64,000 nucleotides of DNA. It comes from Nissolia schottii (lineage: Eukaryota; Streptophyta; Magnoliopsida; Fabales; Fabaceae). The notes beneath the pieces were generated by a model. The model had not been told where the DNA came from, did not search any database, and saw only the letters and a list, made by a program, of their open reading frames with translations. The stretch covers positions 1,034,774 through 1,098,773 of the forward strand of contig QANU01073111.1 in NCBI GenBank assembly GCA_003254905.1, given 5' to 3'. The translations under genes and the position numbers were made by a program. Every line of letters begins with the position of its first letter. Position 1 is the first letter of the stretch. Below, piece after piece: positions 1 to 12,740 of this stretch.

Positions 1-267
1 AAGACAAGTACTTGCTATTTTGTGATAGTCAGAGTGCAATTCATCTTGGTAAGAATTCAACTTTTCATTCTAGGTCAAAGCATATTGATGGGAGGTATCA
101 TTGGATACGTGATGCTTTGGAGGCTAGGTTGCTGGAGTTGGCAAAAGTTCATACAGATGATAATTGTGCTGATATGATGACTAAGACACTACCGAGAAGC
201 AAGTTTAAAACTTGTTGTGAGATCGCCGGTTTGTCGATCACCTCCACATAGTTGTGAGGGGGAGATT
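1..267 (+). mobile_element. Ty1/copia retrotransposon fossil, end of pol (RNase H)
   Basis: A reading frame at the left edge matches the C-terminal end of copia polyproteins. It has the DSQSAIHL and HSRSKHID motifs of the RNase H region and a closing stretch containing ADMMTKTLP. It is followed at about 256-267 by a purine-rich tract (GAGGGGGAGATTT) of the kind that primes plus-strand synthesis, directly before the LTR. The rest of the element lies outside the window to the left, so whether it was whole cannot be judged. This is a fossil mobile element, not a host gene. Confidence 0.85.
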
Positions 268-936
268 TGTTGGGTTGGACTCCCTTCCTATGTGGAGAAA
301 GGCCCAATATTTGCAAACCCAATATTCTCACTTAATAGTGGAGAGGGGTCAGTTTTTAGGGTTAAGAGAGAGTGGAGAATACAAAATAAAGAAGAGAAAA
401 TTAGGAGAAGAGAAGAGAAAACGTTTTTCCCCTTTTTTGTCAGCGCAGTAATTTTTGATCCGCCGACACCACTTCGTTCACCGTTGGATCGGGCTGAAAT
501 TTTTTCAGCAAGTTCAGAACACGTGATACTTCAATCTGGATGGTACGATCGTTGAGAAGTTGCTGAGAAGTGAGAAATTGGCCGCGTACAGTAACAACAA
601 ATTTGGATTTTTTTTGTTTCTCTTATTCTCTATTTCATCATTCTTGCCTTGTTCTTTTGGCTAATTATTGAGCACGATTTGTGCTGTGATTGAGACTCTC
701 TTGTACCCTTATTTTGATCATAGTGGAGCTTGATTGACTGGCTTGTGCCCGTGATTTTTTACTTCTCACATTGAGAAAGTTTTCTACGTTAAAATCTCTG
801 TGTCTTCTTCTGTGTATTTTTGTTGTTGCCATTATTTGTTATTGCTCCTCATAGATTCTTGCAAGTTGGAGAAATTATTATCCGCTGCATATAGCTTTGA
901 TTGAGTTGTCAATTTATTGTGTAAAATTTCCCATCA
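268..936 (+). repeat. Probable 3' LTR of the copia element
   Basis: The sequence begins TGTTGGG directly after the purine tract and a matching inverted end CCCATCA is seen at 930-936, giving about 669 bp. The start is well placed; the right end is inferred from the near-inverted ends only, because the other LTR and the matching target duplication are outside the window. With one LTR the age cannot be estimated. Confidence 0.6.
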
Positions 937-3279
937 AGTGTTTCATAGTCACACAAGGCCTAGTTTCTCATGTGATGGAAGGCCACAAAGGAAGTTCATT
1001 ATCAGAGGAGAAAATTGAGAAATTCGTAAGTGTATTTGAATCGTAATGGGATTGGATCCATAGTCAATGATAAAGTGGTATGTTAAAATTACATGATGCT
1101 CTTGATGCTCCTAAAAATTTCTTGAAAAAATGAGATGATGATCACTTTTTTACTTCTAAAACGAGAGAAAACGGGGGAGAGAAGAGAACAACATCAGTGG
1201 GTCCCATTTGTGTAATTTTCCCTCATCCATTGAGCAAAAAATAGTGAAATGAGGATGTATGGCATGAAATGACTGTCTTATCCTCTTGGTTCTATTTTTA
1301 ATTATAACACATGAAAGATCATCTAATTACAATTTTATGTTCTTTATTCTCAAAAAAAAAAAATTCTTAATCAATAAATAATAGGACGAAAAATATATTT
1401 ATTTTTTTCTTAAAGTTTTTCTCAATTATCAAATAAAGTATAAGAGCAGTCCCAAATCATGCGATAAATGCTCTGCTAAATAAACCCATATAAAACATAA
1501 TTCTCTTCCTTTCTCATGAGGCAACACGAATTTTCTTTGTCATCGGTGATAAGCTAAAAATGCGTCATCAAAAGATATATGAGTGGCACTTGGGTGAGCA
1601 GCAAATAGACAAGCTTGATAACAACACTCCTACGTTCCATGAAATTTTTTTTATAAATAAACTTAAAATGAAAGAAGCTACTGTTATAAAACATAAAACA
1701 GAGAGTATTAGTTTTGGGGTCAATAGCACAGCAACAAATTTAGATGTGGGGGCGTGCCCGCTTGTCAGCCTAAATAGATAGCTCTTGAGAACAGAACACA
1801 CACAACACATGCTCTCCTAATTGATGGAACTAGCAGCAACCCTAAAAAACAGTACCCCACATGCAGCCTTTGTATTGTACCCTTCCACCTGAACAGTCGT
1901 TTTCAAACACTTAGGTGTCCACGATTCCCTGATACGATGCTTTATTCTTTTGCACCAGGGAATGTGCAGACCTATACCTAGCTGAATATTGTACCTTGTG
2001 TTCCTACTCACTACGGAAATTGAGTTTTGTGGATAGTTACTATTAAATTTTAATGTTATTAAAAAAAATGAGTTTATTTGTAGTGTAAAATTAAAGAGTT
2101 TTCAATCTTACATTCTTGTATTAATTAAAAGTTGATTAAATCTTATATCAATACTTAAAAAGTCTCCAAAACATAACATTCGTCTGTCTAATGCTTAATT
2201 TTAAGTTATCTCACTTTCTTTATCTCATTTCAAAAAGATAAATATTATTTGTAATCAATTTAAGTAAGGTCAATTCATTCATGATTCATTATTGAGTAAG
2301 CTTTAATAGGGTGCAATTCTCATTATAATTTTGTTTAATAATAAATAATGAGTAAATTGACATAATATATAATATAAAATGACTTCAGATAATTTTTTTT
2401 ATAAGAATTGAAGTTGAAAGAAAAAAAAAAAAGAAAAAGCAACATACATACACACATATATATATATATATTATAAAAAGGAGATGGCAGTACTCATTAG
2501 GTGCAGAGACTTTAAGGGTTGCAAAACGACGAGACACTTCTCTGAGTGAGTGATCATACATATCAAAATTCTCTTTGGAAATGCAGAGAGAACATATGCA
2601 TAAATCACTGCGGGAGCAGTGTGTGGTCACAACAGTACTATGGAATGGCATGGGTTGTCTCTGGCAAAATGCGGTGATGAGAGAGAGAGAGAGAGAGGGA
2701 CAAGAATTGCAAACCCACGGACACAGACTAGAGTGGGAGGGGGGCGTGGGGTAATCATTCCCCATATACACAATTGGAGATGATTCTCCATATATATTCA
2801 TCCGCATATTTGTAAGATTAATGTTTTTTTTTTGTTGGATAAGTAACGATACTTCTTACATAAACAACAAACACCGGTCATGGAAAAGTAGTACATCAAA
2901 ATTACTCCACTCCCGCTCTACCAAAACAATGTAGGGCAACAATCAAGGAAAGTCTCATTAAAAAAAATAATAAAGATAGGTGTATAATGATTTTGTTGTC
3001 ATTATATAGTCATCATATAATGTATAACTATATACAACAGTATTGAATGCATGAATTTTTTTTACACACATGCACAAATATTTTTTTATAAGCAAAATTA
3101 AATTAAATCGAATCTGTAAAGCATTAAATAACAAAAAGTAATTGTCGCACTCTCTCTTGGTCCCCCACTCACACTTTAAGCGCTAGAATCACTTGCTACC
3201 ATGTACAAACATTTAGAAGTAAGGTGCACAAACATTTTAACAAAAAGAAATAAATAATAAGATAAATGAAACGAAAACG
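937..3279. other. Intergenic spacer, no gene seen
   Basis: AT-rich spacer. Short open frames here have no recognisable motifs. It includes a CA/TA microsatellite near 2445-2470 and a GA run near 2680-2700. No RNA gene or domain was recognised. Confidence 0.6.
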
Positions 3280-5293
3280 AAGAATAAGAAAATTTTGGTA
3301 CCGTTGAATTTACCATCAAAGCTTTTCTTGATTATTGTCAGAATTTTGGCTTTCCGACAAATTTACCGTTAGAAAATGGATTGACGGTATAAGCCTCGAT
3401 GGTAACTTATTACCGTTGGATCGACATAGCCGATTGTAATTACTGTCGGTGTCGACCGATACAAATGGAAGTTCAAGAACTGTTTGTACTGAACCGGTTA
3501 CCGTCAACTAAAACTGACGGTAATAATATTAATATTTTATTTTATTTACCGTCAATTAATTTTGACAGAAATTTAATGATACCTATACATAAATTTATGA
3601 CGATTTACTGTTGGTGATAGCCGATGGTAATATATCAATATTTTCTTGAATTTACCGTCAGGTCTAGCCGACGGTTACCGTCGAAAACAATCAACGGTAA
3701 TTATGAATATTATATTACTATTTTGAAACTATTACGGTCGGTATATTACTGTGGATAATGTCTGACAGTAAAGATAATTAGTTTAAAAAATATATTATTT
3801 AATTATTATTATTTAAATTATTATTAATTCAATAAATTATATATTAAATAAATATTTAATAATATAATTATTTAATTAAATAAAAAATTAGTTAAATTAT
3901 TATTTAATTTAATCAGTTATTTAATTCTATAAATTATATATGAAATAAATATATAATTATTGAATTAAATAAATATTAAATTTAATAATATTTTTAGTAA
4001 ATATAATAAATAATTTAATAGTTATCTAATACCAAAATATGACATTCTATTTAAACTTTGATTAAATAGATTTACATTTAATCCAATTAATATTTTTATT
4101 AAATATAATAAATAATTAAATGGAATACACAATCAAATATTTATCTATTCATTTTAATACATAAATAATAAATTATCCTTATAAATAATTAAATACAAAA
4201 ATGAATTTGTGCAATAAAAGTTAATAAGAAAATTACACATAATATTCAAATGAAATTATGTTACAAATTCTCAAATAATTACATATACTATTATGAACAC
4301 TACAAGAAAATAGTTTATTACCGTCAAAAATTTAGCCCCGTTACCGTCGGTATATGGTGTTACCATCGGAATTACCGTCAGACATCGAGCCAACGATTAA
4401 GTGGTCGATGGTAATGAGATTAGTGTCGGACATGTCTAACTATCGGTAATTTCTGGCGGATGTTACCGCCAGTAACCGGTTCAGTTGTGAACTAATGTGA
4501 ACCGGTTTACTGTTGGGGAACTCCGATGGAAAATATAATAATATTTTATTCATTGATTACCGTTGGTAGCAATCGATGCAAAATTTGTAACTGATACCGT
4601 TAGTGGTCACCGACGCTAACTTATACCTTTACCATCGGTGAAAATATAAGACGAAAAATATACGATTATTTTACTATCCTAATGACCGTCGGATCTAACC
4701 GACGGTAAATTTAGCATTATTTTAATATTTTTATACCGTCGTTAATACCCAACGGTAAAAATAAAATTAATTATTTTAAAAATTAGTAAAATTAAAAATT
4801 AGTTAATTATTTTAAATAGTTATTATATATTTTAGCATTATTTTAATAATTATTTATATTATTAAATAATTTCATTTTATTATTTTTTTTAAATATATAG
4901 AAATTTATATTTAATTTAACTTATATTTAATCTATATAATTTTAAAAATCATATAAATTTTGTAATAAATAAATTTAATTAATTTTTTAGTTTATTAATA
5001 TATAGAAATTTATATTGAATAACTAATTGTGAAATAAGGCAATTAATACCAAAAAGTTAAAGAAAAGAAGGATAATATTTAAATTGTTTAAATAAATACA
5101 AATCGTAGCTAGTTTGACGATGAATAATTGACACTATCATACACATTTTAAGAATTTAGGTCCGAGTCAAAATATTCTTCTTCTTCTTCTTTCGCTTCTT
5201 CTTCTTCCCCATTACCGTCGACGTCACGAGTTGATTGTTGATAGATGTTAGAAAGTTGAAGTATCTCTGGTTCGTCCTTTGCTGCTACCAATG

Positions 5294-5796
5294 TCATCGT
5301 ATCTGTTTCTGAACGGCAATTGTTGCGGGGATTATTGGGTCTGGCACTTGATAGGGTTGATCATTTGATGATTGTTCACTTGATTGCATGCCATCTAACT
5401 CAATGCGGCGACTCGGTATGCTCTTGCTCAAATCTTTCCAGCTTGATTGAGTTGATCCTGGATAGCTAGCATAGTATACATGCCACTGTTAGCATCCAAT
5501 TCTCCGTGGTCGGTCCATATCCAGTAATGCAGCTTAAACACATTCTTGTAGATATGCAATTTAACCCTTTCAACATCCAATATTCTACATCGCTTGCACA
5601 AAGAACACATACATATAATATTTTGCGATCCCATCATAGTTGTAGCGTTCATACAAAAGTAGTCGACGCCCTCAAAATATTCCGTTTTTATCACTCCTTG
5701 GCTTTCGTAATATCTGTCGTACATCCAATATCTTATTGCGGGGATCATTTTTCTAGAAATCCTACATGCATGGTGCATGTTACCCAAAATCACCAA
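5294..5796 (-). pseudogene. CACTA transposase remnant: N-terminal Transpos_assoc domain joined to the C-terminal tail
   Basis: The minus-strand frame contains the pattern of the transposase-associated domain of CACTA TNP2 proteins: YWMYDRY, EYFEGVDYF, a cysteine pair in CMCSLCKRC, then VERVKLHIYK and WTDHGEL. Just downstream, from about 5480, the minus strand in a neighbouring frame reads VYYASYPGSTQSSWK and a tail ending before TGA at 5294-5296. This is clearly related to the C-terminal tail of the outer element's transposase (VYYTNYPWASQSSWK). The whole catalytic middle is missing, so a deletion brought the two ends of the gene together. The frame changes at the join. No activity is expected. 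Confidence 0.8.
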
Positions 5797-6304
5797 CGTG
5801 AACTTAATGCATTACAAATTATTTCCACACATATATTTCTTAAACCGTTCTAAAACATAGGCCCTCCAATCTCCGCAAACAACACATAATCACCGTTGCC
5901 AGCACATCAATGCAAACAATGTCGGAAAGTAACGCTAAGCATTCCTTCCCCCAGTCCAGCCATACAACTCCAATCCTACAAATCTATCCTAATAAAATAA
6001 GTCTCTATCCTAGTACCAATAAAGTTTAAGACATACCTATTACCGTTGATAATTGTTTGATCAATCCTTGACACAATCTTTAACTTGTTGGATCTTTCAA
6101 GCTCAATATTACAAATTAAGTAGTGGTGGCACATCCTTAGCATAAGTCATGACAACCAAAAGAAATGAAATGTTAAATTAACATATACAATGTAGAGTTA
6201 GAGCTTACATCAAATAACATTAAAAACACACACAGATAACAAAAATAGGCAACAATCAACATCTTTTTGGTATTTAGAGTTGGAACTTACGAAAGGGTTT
6301 TTTT

Positions 6305-6652
6305 TTTTTGAAGAGAATGCTAAGGGTGAGAGCAAAGGGGCAACCCAAGACACCTTCTTACAACATCAATCCTTAACACGGTGGTGGCGCGGTGGGGGCG
6401 CAGTGGGGGCACGGTGGTGGCCATGTGGTGAGTGGGGAAGGATAAGGGGAAGGAGAGTGATGGAGGTGTAAGGAGGATTTTTGGAAAAGGATGCTAAGTG
6501 TGGGAGCAAAGGGGAAACCCAAGACACCTTCTTACAACATCAATCATTGACACGGTGGTGGCACCGTGGTGGCGCTGTGGCGACGCGATGGTGTCCATGT
6601 TGTGAGTAGGGAAGGAGAGTGATGGATGTGTAAGAAGGATTAAGAAATGGGA
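6305..6652. repeat. 174-bp tandem duplication inside the inner CACTA
   Basis: Two diverged copies start near 6305 and 6479. The shared phrase ATGCTAAG begins at 6317 and again at 6491, a period of 174 bp. Both copies contain AAGACACCTTCTTACAACAT followed by a GGTGG-rich stretch. No coding sense is recognised. Confidence 0.8.
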
Positions 6653-6899
6653 AGGAGAGAAAGAAAATTCGCTTAAGTATTTTGTCAGATCGTTTACCGT
6701 CGGACCTATCCAACGGTAACAAAATACACCGATGGTAATCATATAAAATAAAATGCATCGTTTTGGTAAACATAATACCGTCAGTACATACTTTCGGTAA
6801 TGTGATGATAAAAAATGTTCCGTTTTTATTCAAAAGATTCCCATCGGTTGAATACAACGCCGACGGTAACCTAATTAAATGGGGCCATCTTTTAGCGCC

Positions 6900-7078
6900 T
6901 AAATGAAAAGGTCACTGTCGGTTCTGGCAATAACTGACAGTAATAATAAACCCTAAACCCTAGACAACTATTAATAAACGCTTAACCCTAAATGAAAAGG
7001 TCACCGTCGGCCCTGACAATAACCGACGGTAATAATAAACCATAAACCCTAGACAACTATTAATAAACGCTTCCTTAC
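6900..7078. repeat. 89-bp tandem duplication inside the inner CACTA
   Basis: The phrase AAATGAAAAGGTCAC starts near 6901 and again at 6990. Both copies run through a CGTCGG subterminal unit to GACAACTATTAATAAACGCTT. It looks like a local amplification of subterminal repeats. Confidence 0.75.
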
Positions 7079-7734
7079 CGTCGGTAAATTAGTTAAGCGG
7101 ACGGTAAAGTGCTCATCATCAAAACGCATAATTTCATTGGGTGTATTACCATCGGGAAAGTCTGACGGTAATACTCAACAGTATATTTCCCATATAAGCA
7201 TATAACACCACTTTGTTATATGGTTTAGGGTCATACGGTTTGTTATATGACGGGTTACCATCTTCAAGCGTCCAATTACAGCCCTTGTCATTCATGATAA
7301 TCATTGACACTCAACGAAAACTCTCTTCATATGATCATTGGCACTCAACGAGAACTCTCTTTATATATTTAAATTGTGTTTGAATAATACTTTTTTTTAA
7401 GATAATCATATTATAAACCCATTTTGATTTTAACCACTCATTTATTATTTAATATATCATACGAATTTTAAAAAAAAGTTTAAACAATTAATTTTATAAT
7501 TGTCGGCGCATATAATCCGCATCAAAGTATCAACACAAAACGAAGTACTGCATGTACAAATACAATCCAATAATATATAGAAAATTAAATATCAAAACAA
7601 GTACAAATTTCTACAAAAAATTAGATAAAAACAACCAACGAAGTACTGCAGGAGTCCAAGGAAGAAGAAGAACTCACCGGAAAGTGGTGGATTCGGTGGC
7701 AGCGGCCTGCTTGGTAAAAATTAAATTAATAACA

Positions 7735-7893
7735 CATTGAGCGATTAATGAAGATAAAGTCCAAGATAGTGGTTGTCAGCTTGGTGGTAGTCAAATTAAG
7801 ACCCACTATCTATTGGGTCAAATCATTATTTTTCCCCCAAGTGCATGACTACCACCATCTTGGACTTTGTCTTTATTCACTCTCTCAATTAAC
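7735..7893. repeat. Hairpin-forming insert (possible MITE) inside the inner CACTA
   Basis: AAGTCCAAGATAGTGGT on the left is answered by ACCACCATCTTGGACTT on the right, within longer imperfect arms of about 50 bp that include ATTGAG near the outer edges. It carries no CCGTCGG units, unlike its surroundings, which suggests a separate small insertion. No clear target duplication was found. Confidence 0.45.
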
Positions 7894-8513
7894 GTAACGT
7901 CAGCCCGTCGACAAAAATTTAACTAATAACAAGCCTCATTCGATGTCTTCACTTTAATCGAGAAAAGCTTCGCACGACGGAGTAGTATGGGGAGGATGAA
8001 TAGGAGAGTATGGTGCAGGTACAGGTGCAGGAGGGTGGGGAAAGGGGATTTTATAGTCATCGGTGAGGACATTACCGTCGGACAATATTGACAGTAACAA
8101 GCGGTAACTAATATTAATGACGACTTTGAACGTTCTGGAAAACGTAAAATAATATTTCTGAGGCAGTTATCGTCGGTTTCAACAGTAGGTACATTGAAAT
8201 TTATGGTGTTTTTGTTGGAATACGTCACGTCTTTTTCCAAAGCATTACCGTCGGTCCCTAAACCGTCAGATATATCGACGATATATCGTTGGACTTACCG
8301 GCGGTCAGTTTGGCCGACGGTAAGTGGCTCATAAATTCTCGGTTTCTTTCATTGACCCGTTTACCGTCGGTTGTGTGGAATTGGCCGACGGTAAAACCAT
8401 CGGATCTTGACCGACGGTAAAACCATCGGATCTTGACCGACGGAAATATGTTGACGGTAATAGACAACTTTCTTGTAGTGGAAAGTTCAAAATTGTCATC
8501 CTAATTTTCAGAA

Positions 8514-11500
8514 CTAAGTTTCATCATCAAACTCTTCTTCTTTTTCACTATCATTGTATATATCAATTTCTTCACCACTTGCATGTTGTTGGAGGTTAGG
8601 AAGTTCAACTATGTCAAGGTCATCATCAAATGTATTACTACCTAATGTGGTAGGCAATGAAGACTCAACAATCATCATTGCATGGATTGGCTCCGACAGT
8701 TGATATGCTTGATCAAATGTATTGTCTGAAGGTTCTGTATCATCAAACTCAATTGGACCACTTGGTTTGCATTTCATCACAACTTTCCAACTTGATTGGC
8801 TAGCTCATGGATAGTTTGTGTAATAAACTTGTTTTTCTCTTTCAGCAACAATGTTTCGATCATACCAATCACAGCAAAAAAGTACAACATGATGAGATGT
8901 ATCATCGTATGCACATTCTAATTCAATAATTTGTTTAAGCACTTCATACCAATCATTGATTATTTTCGCAACATTAGAATATTCCCCTTGACCCAAACCC
9001 TACTATTGTTTTCCTTTGTCTAGTTGTCCATTCAGATGTGTGAAACTTGTATCCGTTAATAAAATAAATGGGTCAATTAATTACTTTGTTCATAGGTCCC
9101 ATGACAAACTCATCAAGTGATGGTCGCTGGTACAATGATTTTGCACCTATATAAATTTTAAAACTAAGTTATACGTATTCGATTACGATAAAAGAAATCA
9201 TTCGATTGAAATATATAGTTTAAAGTTAAACACATACATAATTTGTAAACCACGAAGTAAACATTTGATCGGAGCATTGATCACCAAATTGTTGCTGAAA
9301 TATGCTATAAACACACATCAACATAACCAACATTTTTAGAAACTGTGTATTAATAAATTAAACAAAATTATATGGATCGATTGAACTTACTGGTAATACG
9401 GAAGCACTTCTTCACAATTCAGCAAAACAACCAAGTGAGCTGTCACCCTTTCTTGTGCATTCAACTAATAATCATTTGCCCTTCTAGTTGTGCTTCTAGT
9501 TTGATTAAAAATTGAAAATGTTGACTGATTAGGCATTGCACCACCATCATCGTTACATCTTATTATAGTTCTATTGCAATTGACATTAGCACCAAAGTAG
9601 TATGAACAAAAGTGAAAAGTTTTATTGGTTAAGAATGCCTCGCATATCGACCCCTCAAGTTAAGCCTTGTTTTTTACTGTTCTTTTGAACACTCCAATCA
9701 CCTTTCAAATGGATACATCCTCCTATACTAAACTGGACCACACATTTAGCCTTCATAATCTAAATGTACAGGCAAATGCTCTATTACATCAAAAAATGTT
9801 AGGGAAAACACCCTCTCAAGTAAAAAAAAAAGGATAATGGAGATGTTTTGCTCCATGACTAAGAGGTCTAGAACGTCAACAGTCGACGAGCATAAGGTTT
9901 TGTAAAATTGGCTCAACTCATTTATCGGTTTCAATACGCTCTTCGGTAGTTCTATGAATGCAATTGGGAAAAGACACTGTATAAAAACATGACAATCGTG
10001 ACTCTTCATGCCAACCAACTTTCCTTGTGCAATATTGACACATCGAGCTAAGTTGGATGCATAACTATCAGGCAATTTTAGATCTTGCAACCAATGAAAC
10101 ACACTTTGAACGCGTCACTTGTTCAGGGTATAGCACACTTTGGGTTTCATGAAACGACCACTAGAAATTTGCTGTAGGTTCAACTCGGAACATCTACAAA
10201 ACTGTTTCAAATCTAGCCTTGCCTTCTCGTTGACCTTGGTCTAATCGGTGTCCATGATCGTATGCATTATATTATTAAAAATATTTTATTCAATATGCAT
10301 AACATCTAGACAGTGATGAACCAAGTTTTCTTTCGAATGCGGCAAATCCCATAATATACTATTCTTAGTTTAGGTATGTTCTTCCCCGTAACGTTGAAAC
10401 TTAACAACTTTGTCAACTTCAATAATCTTCGGAAGATGTCTAACCCTCCTCAGAATCTTAAGGCTAATTAATTTTTGCAGAGGCTCTTCATTTTCAATTT
10501 TCTTCTTCTGTAATCCATACTTACTATTCTAAACTTGTGGCTGGGTTCCAAGAATACCCTGTGACAATCAAACTAGGATTGTTTTCCTCCGTACGGTAGC
10601 CAGAATGCTTTAATGTCTTCCATACAAATTAGACATGCTAAAGTTTCTTGTGTCATCCATCCAGACAATATTCCATAAGCAAGAAAATCGTTAATAGTCC
10701 ACATCAAAGATGTCATCAATACAAAATTATGCTTCCTGGACACGTCAGACATAAGCACACCTGGATTCTATAGTTGTTTCAATTCATCTATCAAAGACTG
10801 AAGAAAATCATCAAGCTTTGATTTAGGGTTGCTCGGGCCGAGGATTACACAAGATAAGAACATATAATGGTCTTTCATGCACATCTCAAGCAGTAAATTG
10901 TACGGTGTAATGATAATTGGCCAATATGAGTAAGGTTTGTTAAACTGATTATTAGGAGTAAACCCGTCATAACAAAGCCCTAATATCACATGTCGGGGTT
11001 CTGCCGCAAAGTCAGAGTAAACTCTTGTTGAAAGCTTTTTGCACTCTCGTCATATATATATATATATATCCTACTTTACAGCTTTCAAATCCTCAAGGGA
11101 TTCAATTGCAGTATTGTCTGTTATAGTCGTATCCACAGGGAGTTAAATAAAGTCATCCTTGAGTTTGTTAATTAAACAATAGAGTGGATGATTTGTAAAT
11201 GGATTTTTAACATAAATAAAGTAAATAAAAGATAAAATGACTCCGAGTGAAAATCATATAGGGAAGCTTGTTAGGAATTAACTCGTAATACAGTTTTCCT
11301 ATATCCATTACTCAGTGCATGTGACTTATCAAGTCCATTGATTCCTCACCACCAGTTCTTATCTTAATCATCTATTTCAAGCATGAAAAGATTACTCATT
11401 TCCCTTTGTCATTTTGTCTATCTCTTTCACAAACTAACAAAGCAAACCGATCCATAATTTCAAGTGTTAAAATGACTAATAACCCTAACTCTATTTCTCG

Positions 11501-12740
11501 CAATTAGAAATATTAGATGATTTAATCTAGTTCTAACTTAATGAATGCAGTTCTCACTCACAAACAATCAAGTTTCAATTCATGCTTTCGGTAGCAAAGC
11601 TAAAACAAGCATTAAGTATAAGATTAAATCATGGAATTCAAGAACTTCATATATAAAAGAGTTAAGTGGATACAATTAAACCATAATACTCGTCAAAATC
11701 CCAACAACAAGAAGACTATAAATCCATCTTACAAGAAGAAATCAAAGAACAAGGTAATGGAGATTCACCATGACACGTTTTCATGCCACCATGGTGAGTG
11801 CCGCCGTGCTCCTCGACCTCTCTTGGCTTCCTTCTCTACCTTCCTCTCGGTCTCTCCTTGCTCTTTGTGTTGTTCTTCAAGTGCTGAGTGTGTGAAACTA
11901 AATAAATGCCCAAGGCCTCGATTTTGGTCTCCTTTTATAGAGTTTTTCAAGTTCAAGCCGCTCAGCGGATTGCAGGGGTCGCTGAGCAGCTTAAGCGGTT
12001 TAAGGATTGCTTCAACTTAAAGTTTCTTTAGCCTTAAGCAATTTCAAAGGTCGCTCAGCTGTTTGGTACAACGCTCAACGGATTGGTGTGCACAACAGTA
12101 AGTAAAATTACAATAACTTTGGATACAGATTTCCGATTGAGGTGATTCAAATCTCCACTTAAAGCTAAGAGATAGATCTACAACTTTGTAGTTGATATCA
12201 AATCGAGATTCAATCTCCATCCTAGTGAAAAATATGTGGCAAAGTCAGTGTTAATTCCTGTTGTGTAGTTCTTTTGATTCATGCCTCTGATCTATATAAG
12301 AAATTGACAAGAGTTGCATTATTACACAATATTTGCATCCTACTCTCTTAAACCTACTAAATTCATACAAAAGTTGGGAAATTGGCTAGTGAATTCATAT
12401 TAAACAATGTAGATAAGTATCATTTTAACCTATGAAAATACCAAAATATGACACTTATCAACTCTGTCAAAGTGTTTCCACGCTTTACCATGAGAAGGGT
12501 GAGTCATGCGACCATTATTTCTTCTATTCTCAATATGTCATCTCATGTGTGGTGTCGAGCTCATTGATGCAAATAACCTCTTAAGTCTTGGAATTAAAGG
12601 CAAGTAAAGCATTCGTTTAAAAGGAACATACTTATATCTCCCAGGACCTACTCTCCTCGGCCTAAACCTAGGCACCACATTATTTGCATTGAGTCAAGGA
12701 TGCATTATCATTATAATACAACATACAGCCCGATTGACAA
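8514..12740 (-). pseudogene. CACTA TNP2-type transposase remnant, interrupted
   Basis: Reading the minus strand from right to left, pieces of one TNP2-family transposase occur in the expected order. These are LPLIPRLKRLF and THPSHGKAWKHFDRV (about 12640-12466), then after the LTR insertion DFAAEPRHVILGLCYDGF (about 11020), WPIIITPYNLLLEMCMK, WTINDFLAYGILSGW (about 10700), a DUF4218-like block with YASNLARCVNIAQGKLVGMKSHDCHV (given here as SHDCHV, about 10000), a DUF4216-like block with VVLFCCDW (about 8880), and an acidic tail ending at 8514. Stops and frameshifts break it into several frames, so it is non-functional. In the living family the protein binds the subterminal repeats and CACTA ends and cuts the element out. 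Its position fits the outer element. Confidence 0.88.
11048..12460 (-). mobile_element. LTR-type insertion (probable solo LTR) within the CACTA transposase
   Basis: The 1413-bp segment is flanked by perfect 5-bp repeats ACTCT (11043-11047 and 12461-12465). It interrupts the TNP2 frame exactly, since transposase-like sequence continues on both sides. Read on the minus strand it begins TGATAAGTGTCATATTTTGG, and near its far end it has GTATCCACAGGGA on the plus strand, features I associate with plant Ty3/gypsy LTRs. No internal gag or pol is seen, which fits a solo LTR or a small non-autonomous element. It is a fossil; the family assignment is tentative. Confidence 0.7.

Larger units (their letters stand above)
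4298..8480 (-). mobile_element. Inner non-autonomous CACTA transposon, 4183 bp, intact ends
   Basis: It starts CACTACAAGAAAA (4298) and ends TTTCTTGTAGTG (8480), perfect inverted CACTA termini. It is flanked by a perfect 3-bp target duplication GAA (4295-4297 and 8481-8483). Subterminal regions at about 4320-4760 and 6690-8460 are filled with TTACCGTCGG units in both orientations. The only coding trace is a short minus-strand remnant (5294-5796). It sits inside the outer CACTA, just beyond the C-terminal end of that element's transposase, so it inserted later. The sharp ends suggest a fairly young insertion that would need a transposase supplied in trans. Confidence 0.92.

Noticed and set aside
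2385-2807. A 140-codon minus-strand frame
   Set aside because: Low-complexity C-terminus from a microsatellite and poly-T; no motif, no supporting gene structure.
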